A stretch of DNA of 64,000 nucleotides, from positions 1,111,001-1,175,000 of the forward strand of contig NZ_CP090953.1 of the NCBI RefSeq assembly GCF_021513175.1, read 5' to 3'. Both the position numbers and the translations under genes were made by a program. This document shows, piece after piece, positions 1 to 9,570 of this stretch. The stretch is from Sphingomonas sp. S2-65. GTDB lineage: Bacteria; Pseudomonadota; Alphaproteobacteria; Sphingomonadales; Sphingomonadaceae. Below the pieces are notes generated by a model. The model saw nothing but the letters and a program-made list of their open reading frames with translations, was not told where the DNA came from and did no database searches. Every line of letters begins with the position of its first letter. The stretch's first letter is position 1.

Positions 1-571
1 GATCCAACTCGCCAAGGCCCGGCAGGGGCGCGGCTTTCGCCGGCCGATCCTCTTCGCGGCGTTCACCGGCGAGGAGAAGGGCCTGCTCGGTTCGCGCTGG
101 TTCGTCCAAAACCCGACAGTGGCGAAGTCGGGCATCGCCGCCAACATCAACCTCGACCAATTGCGGCCGATCTTCCCGCTCGAACTGCTGACCGTCCACG
201 CGCTCGACGACACCAGCCTCGGCGACGATGCCCGGGCCGTGGCGGCATCGATGGGCATCGCCGTCCAGCACGATCCGGAGCCGGCGCGCAATCTGCTGCG
301 CCGCGCCGACCAATGGCCGTTCCTCCAGGCCGGCATCCCCGCGACCGCCTTCGTCTTCGGATATCGTCCGGGCACGCCGAGCGAGCGCACCTACCGCCAA
401 TGGTACCGCACCGGCTACCATCGGCCGCAGGACGACCCGCGGCAGTTCATCGACTGGAAGGCGGCGCGCGACTTCAATTGCTTCTTCTTCTCGCTGGTCG
501 AGCGGGTGGCCGATCAGGCCCCTGCCCCAAGCTGGAAGCCCGGAAGTACGCTGCGCCCGGCTGCTCGGTAA
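1..571 (+). CDS. M28 family zinc peptidase, C-terminal part (5' end outside window)
   Basis: The reading frame is open from base 2, so the start lies upstream of the window and only about 189 C-terminal residues are visible. It contains the M28 signature TGEEKGLLGS near bases 68-97 (catalytic/zinc Glu pair), then NINLD (zinc Asp), and late in the protein YHRPQDD, whose His is the last zinc ligand. These are hallmarks of M28 aminopeptidases or glutaminyl-cyclase-like peptidases that are usually exported. It ends convergently with another M28 gene on the opposite strand, so two related peptidases sit tail to tail. Substrate cannot be deduced. Confidence 0.85.
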   Translation, partial: IQLAKARQGRGFRRPILFAAFTGEEKGLLGSRWFVQNPTVAKSGIAANINLDQLRPIFPLELLTVHALDDTSLGDDARAVAASMGIAVQHDPEPARNLLRRADQWPFLQAGIPATAFVFGYRPGTPSERTYRQWYRTGYHRPQDDPRQFIDWKAARDFNCFFFSLVERVADQAPAPSWKPGSTLRPAAR

Positions 572-625
572 AAAACGTCCCTCCCGGCGGCGCCAGGAAC
601 CGGCCATCAACCCGAGAAAGCAGCT

Positions 626-643
626 CCCCGGCGAAGGCCGGGG
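626..643. repeat. short GC-rich palindrome in convergent intergenic region
   Basis: CCCCGG at 626-631 pairs with CCGGGG at 638-643 around a 6-base loop. The unit (CCCCGGCGAAGGCCGGGG) resembles the dispersed intergenic palindromes common in sphingomonad genomes and lies between two converging peptidase genes. It may also act as a transcription-end hairpin, but no T-run follows. Confidence 0.4.
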
Positions 644-704
644 CCCAGTTGCGGATCAGCCTGAGGTGTGAGGTCCACAGCATCTGGACCCAACCTCCTC
701 CGCC

Positions 705-2324
705 TCAGCGCCGCGCGGCGCGGCTCTTTTCCCGCGCCGCGGTGAAATCACTGCCCGACCGCCATTGCGGCCAGCGCCCGCTATTCGCCACCTCCAGCGC
801 GAGCGCATAGACCAGCGCGCCGTCCTGCTCGGCTGCGGCCATGTCCCAGCCTTCCTGGAACTCGTCGCAGCGCTGATGATAGCATTGCGCGTTATACTGC
901 TGGACGACATCGTCGGCACGCGCACCGCTCATCAGGTCGCGGCCGGCACGGAAGTACAGGCTCGGTACGCCAGCCTGCGCGAACGCATAATGATCCGATC
1001 GCTGATACCAGCCGGCCTCGGGTGCGATCTCGGGCTCGATGCGGCGCCCCTGCGCGCCTGCCAGCCGGGCCAGATCGTCTTCCAGGTCGACGCGGCCAGC
1101 GCCGATCAGCTCCACCGACTTCGTCGCCGGCAGCGCGAGATGCGGGTCGAGGTTGAACACCGCCGCGGTGGTCTCGAGCGGGCGCACTGGATTGGCGACA
1201 TAGTGATAGGCGCCAAGCAGCCCGTCCTCTTCGGAGGTATAGCCGATGAACAGCAGCGTGCGCTGCGTCCTGGGTCCACGCGCGAAGGCACGTGCCACGT
1301 CGAGCAGCGTCGCCGTGCCGACCGCATTGTCGATCGCGCCGTTGCGGATGCGGTCCCCGCCGGCGTCCGCCGGGCCGGCGCCATAGGCATCCCAATGCGC
1401 CCCGAACACCACGGTCTCCTTGGCGCGGCTCGTCCCGTCGAGCCGCGCGATGATGTTGCGGGTGGTCATCGGCGTCGCCCTCACCGTGGCGGACGCGCTC
1501 AGCGCCGCGCCGGGGATCGCGACCGGCTTGAAGCCGGGCTGTTTCGCCGCCCGGATCAGCGCCTCCAGGTCCAGCCCGGCCCGCGATATCAGCTGGGCGG
1601 CAAGGTCGCTCGTGACATATCCGGTCAGCCGTGCCGGACCGCTCGGGGCCGACGCCGAGGCGAGGCGGAAGGTGGCATTCGGGTCCGAATTCCATACCTG
1701 CTGCCACGGCCAGCTCGTCAGCGCCTCGCGGTGGATCGTCAGTACGGCCGCGGCACCCCGTGCAAATGCTGCGGCTGCCTTGCCGCCGGCATAGCGGCTC
1801 CGCTGCCGCCCGCCGAACGGACCGCTGGGCTGGTCATAATCCGGGTCGTTGGGCAGGATCAGCACCACCTTGCCCCGAAGGTCCGCGCCCGCATAATCGT
1901 CCCAGCCGAGTTCGGGCGCGCTGATGCCGAAGCCGGCGAATACGATCGGCGCATCCTGCACTCGGGCGCTGCCCTCGTGCGAGGCGCCAAGGGACCAGTC
2001 GCGCGCGCGGGCGGTCGGCACCCGCTCGCCGCCGACGGTGACGTCGAACGCGACGGCGTCCTTGTCCATGCGGATCAGCGGCACCTCCTGAAACCAGGAG
2101 CCGTTCGGCCCGCCGGGCTGAAGCCCCGCCGCTTCGAACTGCTGCTTCAGATATGCCAGCGTGACCGTTTCGCCGCGTTCGCCCGGTCCCCGCCCCTGAA
2201 ACGCGTCCGAAGAGAGGACCCGCACATCCTCCTTGATCGCGTCGGCCTGGATCGGCGACGGGCTGTTCTGGGCTGCGAGCGGTGCCGCACAGGCGAGGAG
2301 CGTGGCGAAAGGAAGAATGCGCAT
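705..2324 (-). CDS. secreted M28 family aminopeptidase with PA domain
   Basis: The 539-residue protein has an N-terminal signal peptide ending near residue 19 (AAPLAAQ). A protease-associated (PA) insert lies at about 120-250, followed by the M28 catalytic domain. Zinc-site motifs are intact: HWD (H310/D312), IDNA (D332), SEED (E365/E366), NLD (D393) and SDH near the C-terminus. It would remove N-terminal residues from peptides in the periplasm or outside the cell. The next gene downstream of its stop is the convergent M28 fragment. A secreted amidohydrolase gene lies upstream on the same strand, 66 bases away. Family assignment is secure, substrate unknown. Confidence 0.9.
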   Translation of the reverse strand: MRILPFATLLACAAPLAAQNSPSPIQADAIKEDVRVLSSDAFQGRGPGERGETVTLAYLKQQFEAAGLQPGGPNGSWFQEVPLIRMDKDAVAFDVTVGGERVPTARARDWSLGASHEGSARVQDAPIVFAGFGISAPELGWDDYAGADLRGKVVLILPNDPDYDQPSGPFGGRQRSRYAGGKAAAAFARGAAAVLTIHREALTSWPWQQVWNSDPNATFRLASASAPSGPARLTGYVTSDLAAQLISRAGLDLEALIRAAKQPGFKPVAIPGAALSASATVRATPMTTRNIIARLDGTSRAKETVVFGAHWDAYGAGPADAGGDRIRNGAIDNAVGTATLLDVARAFARGPRTQRTLLFIGYTSEEDGLLGAYHYVANPVRPLETTAAVFNLDPHLALPATKSVELIGAGRVDLEDDLARLAGAQGRRIEPEIAPEAGWYQRSDHYAFAQAGVPSLYFRAGRDLMSGARADDVVQQYNAQCYHQRCDEFQEGWDMAAAEQDGALVYALALEVANSGRWPQWRSGSDFTAAREKSRAARR

Positions 2325-2390
2325 GATGCCAAGGCTAACCGCACCAAGTCGAAAGTGCCAGCGATCATAGCGGATTAGGCGAACAACTTC

Positions 2391-3890
2391 TCAATACTGC
2401 CCATATCTTCCGCGAACCGCGTCGAGCAGTCTGCCGCTGTCGAACCCCACCCCGTCCTTGAACACGATCTCCACCTTCTCGATGTCGTCGATCCGCGTGG
2501 AGGGATCGCCCTCCACCACGACCAGGTCGGCATTCTTGCCCACTGCGATCGAGCCGATGCGGTCGGCCAGTCCCAGATAGGTCGCGCCGTTGAGCGTACC
2601 GATGCGGATCGCCTCCAGCGGTGTGAATCCGGCGTCAACCAGAAGCTCCACTGCGCGCTGGTCGCCGAAGCCCGGCAGCACATTGCCCGCGCCGGTCGGG
2701 TCCGGACCGGCGATCAGCAGCCCGCCGGCCGCCGCGAATGCGCGCTCCATGCGCAGCTCGTTGGCCCAGAGCTTCGCCCTTGCCGCCTTGCGCTCGGGCG
2801 CGGCGCTCAGCGCCTGGGTACGAAGGTAGAGGTAATCGTTCCGCGCTTGCGGGGTCAGCGTCGCGAGCATCTTGGGCGACAGCGGACGATAGCTTGGCGC
2901 GCTCGGCTCGAAGACGGGCAGCGTCGACGTGACCGCGACCTTGGCGGCAACCAGCCTGGCGATCAGCGCCTTCGCGTCCGCACCGTCCGGGTCCATGGCC
3001 GCCAGGGTCGGCGCGCCGACGGTTGCCGGGCACGTGTCGGGAGCTTTCCCCGGATCGCCCTGGGTATTCGCCCAAAAGCCATGCTCCAGATTGTCGATGC
3101 CCAGCGCCGCGGCTTCCGGGTAGGTCACCGAGCAGAGATGCCCGGTAAGCTTCATGCCGTGGCGATGCGCTTCGTCGATCGCCGCCCGGAGCTGGGCGCG
3201 GGTGATGTTCATATACGCCTTGAACGAGGTCGCACCCTGGTCCGCCCAGAACGCCACGAACCGGCGCGCATCTGCCGCGTCGCGCAGCAGGTGCATCTGG
3301 ACGAACGGGCTGCCCGGCCCTTCCAGATACGGCGCGGTCACGTCCATGTGCGGGCCCGGTACCGCGCCGGCGTCGATCTGCGCCTTCAGGTTGAGATCGG
3401 CATAGGGTTCGACGCTGCCGGTGGTGCGGATCGTCGTGACGCCTGCCGCCAGGTACATGCGCGGCGACGAAAAGGTCATCTGCGGCACGAGCGGGCTCGG
3501 GCCATGTGCGTGGCCATCCGAGTCCAGCCCTGGCCGGGCGATGTAATAGAGGTGATCGTGCATGCCGACGATGCCCGGCATGACGCTGCGTCCCGTCAGG
3601 TCGAGCACGGTCGCACCCGCCGGCGCCGCCAGTTCAGGCCCGCCGATCGCGGCGATCCTGCCGTTCTCGATCACCAATGTCCGGTTCGCCTGCGCCGTCG
3701 CCCCGGTGCCATCGATGACGCGCACATGGCGCAGCACGATGACCGGCGCGTCCACTCGTACATAGGGGCGCACCGCTTCGCCCGGCGCGGCGCGAGGCGG
3801 CAGGATCCGACTGGCGATATCGGGCTCCCTCGCGTGGGCTGCTGCGGCAAGCATCGCCGCGGCGAGTATCAAACCTGTTCGCTTCGCCAT
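2391..3890 (-). CDS. secreted metal-dependent amidohydrolase (imidazolonepropionase-like)
   Basis: A 499-residue amidohydrolase-superfamily protein. I chose the ATG at 3890 because it is followed by a clear signal peptide (MAKRTGL... to AHA at residue 20). The longer frame would run far into the divergent trhO gene. HxH metal ligands are at residues 111-113 (HDH), with further His in TGH and LEH motifs and Asp in GPDPTG. The C-terminal composite-domain strand [13 protein letters not shown] is typical of amidohydrolases that act on cyclic amides or dipeptides. It is probably periplasmic. Together with the adjacent M28 peptidase it suggests extracellular peptide breakdown; the exact substrate is unknown. 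Confidence 0.85.
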   Translation of the reverse strand: MAKRTGLILAAAMLAAAAHAREPDIASRILPPRAAPGEAVRPYVRVDAPVIVLRHVRVIDGTGATAQANRTLVIENGRIAAIGGPELAAPAGATVLDLTGRSVMPGIVGMHDHLYYIARPGLDSDGHAHGPSPLVPQMTFSSPRMYLAAGVTTIRTTGSVEPYADLNLKAQIDAGAVPGPHMDVTAPYLEGPGSPFVQMHLLRDAADARRFVAFWADQGATSFKAYMNITRAQLRAAIDEAHRHGMKLTGHLCSVTYPEAAALGIDNLEHGFWANTQGDPGKAPDTCPATVGAPTLAAMDPDGADAKALIARLVAAKVAVTSTLPVFEPSAPSYRPLSPKMLATLTPQARNDYLYLRTQALSAAPERKAARAKLWANELRMERAFAAAGGLLIAGPDPTGAGNVLPGFGDQRAVELLVDAGFTPLEAIRIGTLNGATYLGLADRIGSIAVGKNADLVVVEGDPSTRIDDIEKVEIVFKDGVGFDSGRLLDAVRGRYGQY

Positions 3891-3996
3891 TCCCACCACA
3901 TATCTCCCCAGCCGGTTTGCCCGACCGTGCATCGCGCGCGCTCGCGTGCCAAGCCGTTTGCTGACGCGCCTGCAACTCGACGCTATGGAGCGTGCC

Positions 3997-4950
3997 ATGG
4001 ACCGTCCCGTTTCCGCCTCCCCTTCGCCGTTGCGCGTCGCCGCCTTGTACCGCTTCACGCGCTTTCCCGACTGCGCCAGCATGCGCGAGCCACTGGAGCA
4101 CCTGTGCCGTGCACAGGGCGTTCGCGGCACCCTCCTGCTCGCGCCAGAGGGCATCAACGGTACGATCGCAGGCTCTGAAGAGGGCATCGCCACCGTCCTC
4201 GACCACATTCGCGGGCTGCCCGACTGCGCCGATCTCGACGTCAAGCTGTCGAGCGCGCCTACCATGCCCTTCCACCGGATGAAGGTGCGGCTGAAGCGGG
4301 AGATCGTAACGATGGGCGAGCCCGGCATCGATCCTCGCGCGAGCGCCGGGACCTATGTCGAGCCCGCGCAGTGGAACGCGCTGATCTCCGATCCCGACAC
4401 CATCCTGATCGACACCCGCAATGACTATGAAGTCGCGATCGGCACCTTCCAGGGTGCGGTCGATCCCAAGACCGCCACCTTTCGCGACTTTCCCAAATGG
4501 TTTCGCCGCGAGCGCGAACGGCTGCTCGGCGCCGGCAAGCAGCCGAAGGTGGCGATGTTCTGCACCGGCGGCATACGCTGTGAGAAGTCGACCGCCTTCC
4601 TCAAGCAGGAAGGCGTGGAAAGCGTGTACCACCTCCAGGGCGGCATCCTGAAATATCTGGAAACCGTGCCCGAAGCGGAGAGCCTGTGGAAAGGCGAGTG
4701 CTTCGTGTTCGACCAGCGCGTCGCCATCGGCCACGGCCTCGCCCAGGGTAGCCACGAACTCTGCCATGCCTGCCGCCGCCCGGTCAGCCAGCAGGACCTC
4801 GCCTCCCCGCTCTACGAAGCCGGGGTGAGCTGTGCGGCCTGCCATGGCGAGCGGACCGAGGCGCAACGCGACTCTTACCGCGAGCGTCATCGGCAGGAGG
4901 CCCTCGCCGCCGCGCAAGGCCAGGCGCACATCGGCGCGGCGCAGCCCTGA
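3997..4950 (+). CDS. trhO: tRNA uridine(34) hydroxylase, rhodanese domain (TrhO/YceA)
   Basis: The predicted 317-residue protein matches the TrhO/YceA family, which makes 5-hydroxyuridine at tRNA position 34. It has an N-terminal acylphosphatase-like region ([16 protein letters not shown], residues 45-60) and a central rhodanese domain with active Cys189 in [11 protein letters not shown]-terminal Cys-rich tail (LCHAC, SCAACHG) may bind metal. ATG codons occur in frame at 3985 and 3997. I prefer 3997 because GGAG (3987-3990) sits six bases before it. The stop overlaps the apparent CTG start of the next gene (CTGA), implying translational coupling. Confidence 0.9.
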   Translation: MDRPVSASPSPLRVAALYRFTRFPDCASMREPLEHLCRAQGVRGTLLLAPEGINGTIAGSEEGIATVLDHIRGLPDCADLDVKLSSAPTMPFHRMKVRLKREIVTMGEPGIDPRASAGTYVEPAQWNALISDPDTILIDTRNDYEVAIGTFQGAVDPKTATFRDFPKWFRRERERLLGAGKQPKVAMFCTGGIRCEKSTAFLKQEGVESVYHLQGGILKYLETVPEAESLWKGECFVFDQRVAIGHGLAQGSHELCHACRRPVSQQDLASPLYEAGVSCAACHGERTEAQRDSYRERHRQEALAAAQGQAHIGAAQP

Positions 4951-5597
4951 CCGCGCCGCTCGCCCCCATCCTCTACAGCTTCCGGCGCTGCCCCTATGCG
5001 ATGCGGGCACGGCTCGCCCTGGCGGTAGGCGGCACGCGGTGCGAGCTGCGCGAGGTGACCCTGCGCGCCAAACCCGCGGAGATGCTCACCGCTTCTCCCA
5101 AGGGCACCGTGCCGGTCCTGGTCCTGCCCGACGGCACGGTGCTGGACGAGAGCATCGACATCATGCGCTGGGCGCTCGCGAACCGCGATCCCGAAGCATG
5201 GCTGGCGCGCAACGACTCCGCGCTGATCGCCACCAACGACGGCGCCTTCAAGCACGCCCTCGACCGATACAAATATCCCGAGCGCTACGGCGTGGATGCC
5301 CTGGCACACCGCAGCCAGGGACTGAAGTTCCTGCGCGAACTCGAAGATCGGCTGACCACCAGTGCCCAGCTATGCGGCGCCACCCGCGGGTTCGCCGACG
5401 CTGCGGTCATGCCATTCGTGCGCCAATTCGCCGCGGTCGACCGCTTGTGGTTCGACGCCCAGCCGCTTCCGCATCTCCGCGCCTGGCTGAGCGGACACAT
5501 GGCATCGGATCTTTTCACTGCGATCATGGCGCGCGTCCCGCCATGGTCGCCCGGCGACCCGCCGGTCCCGTTCCCCCTCGCGCCTTCAGGGCTGTAG
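4947..5597 (+). CDS. glutathione S-transferase-like protein with probable CTG start
   Basis: The first ATG (5001) lies inside the conserved first strand/helix of the thioredoxin fold: [16 protein letters not shown] straddles it, with the CPY redox-type motif upstream of the ATG. The frame stays open upstream, but from 4803 on I found no ATG, GTG or TTG. The best start is therefore the CTG at 4947, overlapping the trhO TGA by four bases. This gives 216 residues: a GST N-terminal domain to about residue 95 ([23 protein letters not shown]) and an all-helical C-terminal domain. It is probably a glutathione-dependent reductase or transferase coupled to trhO. The function is inferred from the fold only. 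Confidence 0.75.
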   Translation: MTAPLAPILYSFRRCPYAMRARLALAVGGTRCELREVTLRAKPAEMLTASPKGTVPVLVLPDGTVLDESIDIMRWALANRDPEAWLARNDSALIATNDGAFKHALDRYKYPERYGVDALAHRSQGLKFLRELEDRLTTSAQLCGATRGFADAAVMPFVRQFAAVDRLWFDAQPLPHLRAWLSGHMASDLFTAIMARVPPWSPGDPPVPFPLAPSGL

Positions 5598-5600
5598 AAA

Positions 5601-5628
5601 CATGGGCGGCCCAACTCGGCCGCCCATG
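5601..5628. terminator. hairpin between convergent GST and TonB-receptor genes
   Basis: CATGGGCGGCC (5601-5611) and GGCCGCCCATG (5618-5628) form a perfect 11-bp stem with a 6-base loop just after the + strand stop and before the - strand stop. Its position suits a shared terminator, although there is no long T-run on either side. Confidence 0.5.
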
Positions 5629-5640
5629 CCGAGGCGCCGC

Positions 5641-8268
5641 TCAGAACTCGGTGCGGATCCCGAACAAAACCGTGCGGCCCCAATAATGGATTTCGCCGAA
5701 CCGCACTTCGCGGTCATTGTAGCTATACTGGCGCGCGCCGGCGATGTTGATCGCCTCCAAGCTTAGCATCGTCTTGTCGGTCAGGCGGAACGACACGTTG
5801 CCGTCCAGCGAGCCGAAGGCGTCGATGTAATTGGGCGCCTGGGTCGTGCTGCCGGTGCCGGCCAGATACTTGTCGCGCCACACATAGGACAGCCGCGCCG
5901 AGAACGGACCGTAATCGTAGAAGCCGACCATGTTGAAGCTGTTCTTCGACAGGCCGATCAGCTCGTCCTTGATCGGCCGCGCGCCGGCGGTGTAGTTCGC
6001 CTTCACCGAAGTGTGGGTGTACGACGCCTGGAAGCCCAGCCCGTCGAACGGCGCGGGCAGGAAGTCGAACACCTGATTGTACGCGGCCTCTGCGCCATAG
6101 ACCTTGGCATCGCCACCATTGACCTGGGTGCTCAGCAGGATCGTGCCGCGCCCCGGGATCTCCACGTTGATGTTCTGCGCGGTGATGTAATCGTCCATCG
6201 CCTTGTAGAACAGCGCGCCGGTCACCGACCCCTTTCGGCTGAAATACCATTCCAGCGACCCGTCGAACTGCGTGGCGAGGAACGGCTTGAGCTCGGGATT
6301 GCCGCCGCTGGCAGTCGGCGCGTCGGTGGACACGCTGATCTGCGGCGCGCTCTGTGTCACGTTCGGCCGGGTCAGCACGCGGCTGGCGGCCAGGCGGGCG
6401 ACCAGCGTCGGGCTCAATTCAGCGCGCAGGTTAAAGCTGGGCAACCAGTTGCTGAACGTCTGCGGAAAGCTGGCCGGCGTCGGCGCGGTGCCGATGGTCA
6501 GCGTGCCGCTCGCTACCTGATCGGTGTGGACATAGCGCACGCCGACATTGCCGGTCACGTCGACGCTGCCGAGCGGAAGCGCATAATCGGCGCGGACATA
6601 CCCGCTCGCCGTCTTCTCGGTGACGATGTACGACGCACGCCGATCGCCCGCGCTCAGCGGCGCGTTGGCCACCGCGCTGGTGAACAGCTTGTCGTAGAAG
6701 ACGTCGGTGATCGGCACCAGCCAGTTGCGCGGCGCGTTGCCCGATACGCCGTCTAGGAAGTCGTCGAACGGCATCGCTTCATAGCCATTCGGGGCGAAGG
6801 TGTTCAGCGGCACCTTGCCCGGGTCGACCGTGAAGTCGCGGCGCGCATAGTCGCGCTTGCGCCAATGATATTCGCCACCGGCCGCGATCTTGCTCAGGAA
6901 ACCGCCCATTTCGCGCCCGACATCAAGGCGGGCATAGCTGTCCCAGTCCTTGCTGTTCTTGGGCGCGATGTTGAACGGATACAGGACGAAGTTCGCCGGC
7001 TTGTTCGGATCGGTCGGGGTGGTGAAGGTCGGGATCACCTTGTACCCGCCCGACGCGTCATAGGTCAGCGGCGCGAAGAACTGGATGCGGCTGCGCACCG
7101 TGCCGACGTCGTAGCTCGGGTGGAAGCTGTGCGCGTAGGACCAGTTGACGTTCGCCGAGATATCCCAGCCCTCGGGCTTCCAGCTCTGCTTGAGACCGAC
7201 GGTCAGCAAGTCGTGCCGGTTGAGGCTGTATTCGCGCGTGCCCATGAAGCGGACATTGTTGATCGTCGCGCCGACCACGGTGTCGCCGTCCAGCTTGACC
7301 GATCCGGGGACGATCGTGGTCCCGGGATCGTCGGGATAGATGTCGAGGCCATATTCGTCATAGGCGACGTCCAGCCGCGTCGCGAGCACGTCCAGCGTGG
7401 TCTGGAGCTCGGGCGTGGGCTGCCACTGCGCCGACACCAGGCCTGACAGCCGCTCGCGGTTCTCGGTCTCGACCGTCGGCCGGGTGCGGGTCGGCGTATA
7501 GAAACCGCGGCCGAGCGCCGGGACGAACTTGTCGAGGTTCCAGCCGGCCTGGTACCAGCGGTCGTTGCGCACTTCCTTGGCCCAATATTGCGCGCCGGCG
7601 AGCAGGCCGAAAGTGCCGTCGGCGCTCTTGTAGCTGGTGAGCGCCGTGGCGTTCGGCTTCACCTTGTCGGTCATCGTCGTGTAGGTGCCGCGCAGGTTGA
7701 GCGTGGTCTTGGTACCGACGTCCAGCGGGCGGAAGGTCTTGACGTCGATGTTGCCGCCGAGCGCGCCCTCGGTCATGTCGGCGGTCGGGGTCTTCACCAC
7801 GTCGATCTGCGACACGAACTCGGCGGGCAGCATCTCGAATCGGAACTGCCGGCCATTGGCGCCGCCATTCTCGATCAGGTCGTTGAGCGCGACCGAGCGG
7901 CCGTTGAGCAGCGTGCTCTGGAACTGCGGCCCAAGGCCGCGGACGCTGACATACAGGCCCTCGCCGCGCGGGCGGGTGATCGCGACGCCCGTCACCAGCT
8001 GCAGCGCCTCGGCGACATTCTGGGTAGGGAACTTGCCGATGTCGGTCGAATTGATCGAATCGACGCCGTACGCGGCCTGGCGCTTGGTCTCCGTCGCGGC
8101 GGCAAGGCTGCGGGCATAGGTGCCGGTCACCACCACTTCGTCGGTCTGCTCTTCGGCTTGTGGCGCGGGAGCAGGGTCCGCCGTCTGCGCGCTTGCGGGA
8201 AACGCGGCCGCCAAAGCGAAGGTGGTGAACGGAAGCGTCGCCCAAAGCAGGCGCGAACGATGCGACAT
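5641..8268 (-). CDS. TonB-dependent outer-membrane receptor
   Basis: An 875-residue receptor: signal peptide to about residue 28 (PASAQ), TonB-box-like DEVVVTG near residue 43, plug domain with FPTQNVAEALQ and YVSVRGLGPQF, then a long beta-barrel ending in an aromatic residue (GIRTEF). The VRGLGPQF...LLNGR plug signature is that of the Xanthomonas/Caulobacter-type receptor family (TIGR01782-like), often used for sugars or other organic substrates. No partner transporter is adjacent. The divergent neighbour is an aldo/keto reductase. The substrate is not predictable from sequence. Confidence 0.9.
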   Translation of the reverse strand: MSHRSRLLWATLPFTTFALAAAFPASAQTADPAPAPQAEEQTDEVVVTGTYARSLAAATETKRQAAYGVDSINSTDIGKFPTQNVAEALQLVTGVAITRPRGEGLYVSVRGLGPQFQSTLLNGRSVALNDLIENGGANGRQFRFEMLPAEFVSQIDVVKTPTADMTEGALGGNIDVKTFRPLDVGTKTTLNLRGTYTTMTDKVKPNATALTSYKSADGTFGLLAGAQYWAKEVRNDRWYQAGWNLDKFVPALGRGFYTPTRTRPTVETENRERLSGLVSAQWQPTPELQTTLDVLATRLDVAYDEYGLDIYPDDPGTTIVPGSVKLDGDTVVGATINNVRFMGTREYSLNRHDLLTVGLKQSWKPEGWDISANVNWSYAHSFHPSYDVGTVRSRIQFFAPLTYDASGGYKVIPTFTTPTDPNKPANFVLYPFNIAPKNSKDWDSYARLDVGREMGGFLSKIAAGGEYHWRKRDYARRDFTVDPGKVPLNTFAPNGYEAMPFDDFLDGVSGNAPRNWLVPITDVFYDKLFTSAVANAPLSAGDRRASYIVTEKTASGYVRADYALPLGSVDVTGNVGVRYVHTDQVASGTLTIGTAPTPASFPQTFSNWLPSFNLRAELSPTLVARLAASRVLTRPNVTQSAPQISVSTDAPTASGGNPELKPFLATQFDGSLEWYFSRKGSVTGALFYKAMDDYITAQNINVEIPGRGTILLSTQVNGGDAKVYGAEAAYNQVFDFLPAPFDGLGFQASYTHTSVKANYTAGARPIKDELIGLSKNSFNMVGFYDYGPFSARLSYVWRDKYLAGTGSTTQAPNYIDAFGSLDGNVSFRLTDKTMLSLEAINIAGARQYSYNDREVRFGEIHYWGRTVLFGIRTEF

Positions 8269-8478
8269 GTTGTTTTCTCCCCCGAGCCTCCCTGGCCCGT
8301 TGGACGCCGCGACTAAGAGCGGGTTTTTAAACTTTGGCGGCTTTCCCGTTGCACGCGCGTGTCAGGATTCTGGCAGATACATGACGGCGCGCACTGCAAT
8401 TATCCGCACGCGTTGCGCCACAACCCTTTCAGGCGCGTTATGTCGCCGAACCGCACGCCCACAGAAAGCTTCCAGATC

Positions 8479-9516
8479 ATGCGCTACAATACGCTAGGCC
8501 GAACCGGCCTGTTCGTGTCGGAGATTTGCCTCGGCACCATGACGTTCGGCGGCAGCGGCGAGGACATGTGGGGCAAGATCGGGCAGCTCGGCCAAGCGGA
8601 GTCCGACGCGCTCCTGGCCGCCGCGATCGAGGGGGGCGTCAATTTCATCGACACTGCCGACGTTTATGCCGGAGGACGATCGGAGGAGATCACCGGCCAG
8701 GCGATCCGCAATCTCGGCGTCAAGCGTGACGAGATCGTGGTGGCGACCAAAGGCTTCGGCGCGACCGGCGAGGGTCCGAATGGCCGTGGCGCGTCGCGTT
8801 ACCACCTGATCGATGCCTGCAAGGCCAGCTTGAAGCGCCTCCAGCTCGACCATGTCGATCTTTATCAGATCCACGGCTTCGATCCCGCGACGCCGATCGA
8901 GGAGACGTTGCGCGCACTCGACACGCTCGTCCAGCATGGCCACGTCCGCTATGTCGGAGTGTCGAACTGGGCCGCGTGGCAAATCGCCAAGGCTCTCGGC
9001 ATTGCCGAGCGGTTGGGGCTGCACCGCTTCGCCTCGCTTCAGGCCTATTACACGCTGGTCGGGCGCGACCTGGAGCGGGAGATCGCGCCCATGCTGCTGT
9101 CCGAGGAAGTCGGCCTGATGGTCTGGAGCCCGCTGGCTGGGGGTTTTCTGTCGGGCAAGTATAGCGACGGCGGATCCACGGACGGCCGCCGTGCCGCCTT
9201 CGACTTTCCGCCGGTAGATCCGGAGCGTGGCGACGCGGTAGTCGCGGCGATGCGCCCGATAGCCGAGGCACGCGGGGTATCGGTAGCCCGCATCGCACTC
9301 GCCTGGCTATTGCATCAGCGCGTCGTGACCAGCGTGATCGTGGGTGCGAAGCGGCCCGAACAACTCGCGGACAATCTTGCGGCGACAACCGTGGACCTGA
9401 CCACCGAAGAGCTCACCTCGCTCGACGCGGTCAGCAAGCTCGCGAGCGAATATCCCGGCTGGATGCAGGAGCGGCAGGGACAGCAGCAACGTGATCTTCT
9501 CGCCGGGCGTCGTTGA
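8479..9516 (+). CDS. aldo/keto reductase
   Basis: A 345-residue NADP-dependent aldo/keto reductase. The catalytic tetrad is visible as Asp and Tyr in FIDTADVYAGG, Lys in VVATKGF and His in YQIHGFD. The cofactor-binding C-terminus carries VIVGAKRPEQLADN. ATG 8479 is preferred because the fold starts at once (MRYNTLGRTGLFVSEICLGTM) and AGAAAG lies upstream; the frame extends to 8359 without family similarity. It resembles the YajO/Tas-like group acting on sugar or aliphatic aldehydes. It is divergent from a TonB receptor, so it might act on an imported compound, which is inference. Confidence 0.88.
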   Translation: MRYNTLGRTGLFVSEICLGTMTFGGSGEDMWGKIGQLGQAESDALLAAAIEGGVNFIDTADVYAGGRSEEITGQAIRNLGVKRDEIVVATKGFGATGEGPNGRGASRYHLIDACKASLKRLQLDHVDLYQIHGFDPATPIEETLRALDTLVQHGHVRYVGVSNWAAWQIAKALGIAERLGLHRFASLQAYYTLVGRDLEREIAPMLLSEEVGLMVWSPLAGGFLSGKYSDGGSTDGRRAAFDFPPVDPERGDAVVAAMRPIAEARGVSVARIALAWLLHQRVVTSVIVGAKRPEQLADNLAATTVDLTTEELTSLDAVSKLASEYPGWMQERQGQQQRDLLAGRR

Positions 9517-9570
9517 CGCTCGGCTTTGCAGCCGACCTGAAACAGCGACGTAAAGGGCGCGTGCGGCAGG

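Noticed and set aside
765..2378. 537-codon open frame on the plus strand opposite the M28 peptidase
   Set aside because: Mirror frame produced by high GC third positions. It has no signal peptide, motif or ribosome site, while the minus strand encodes a complete M28 enzyme. The same applies to the long antisense frames at 10716-12461, 12563-14377, 15491-16930, 16767-18407 and 53817-55103.
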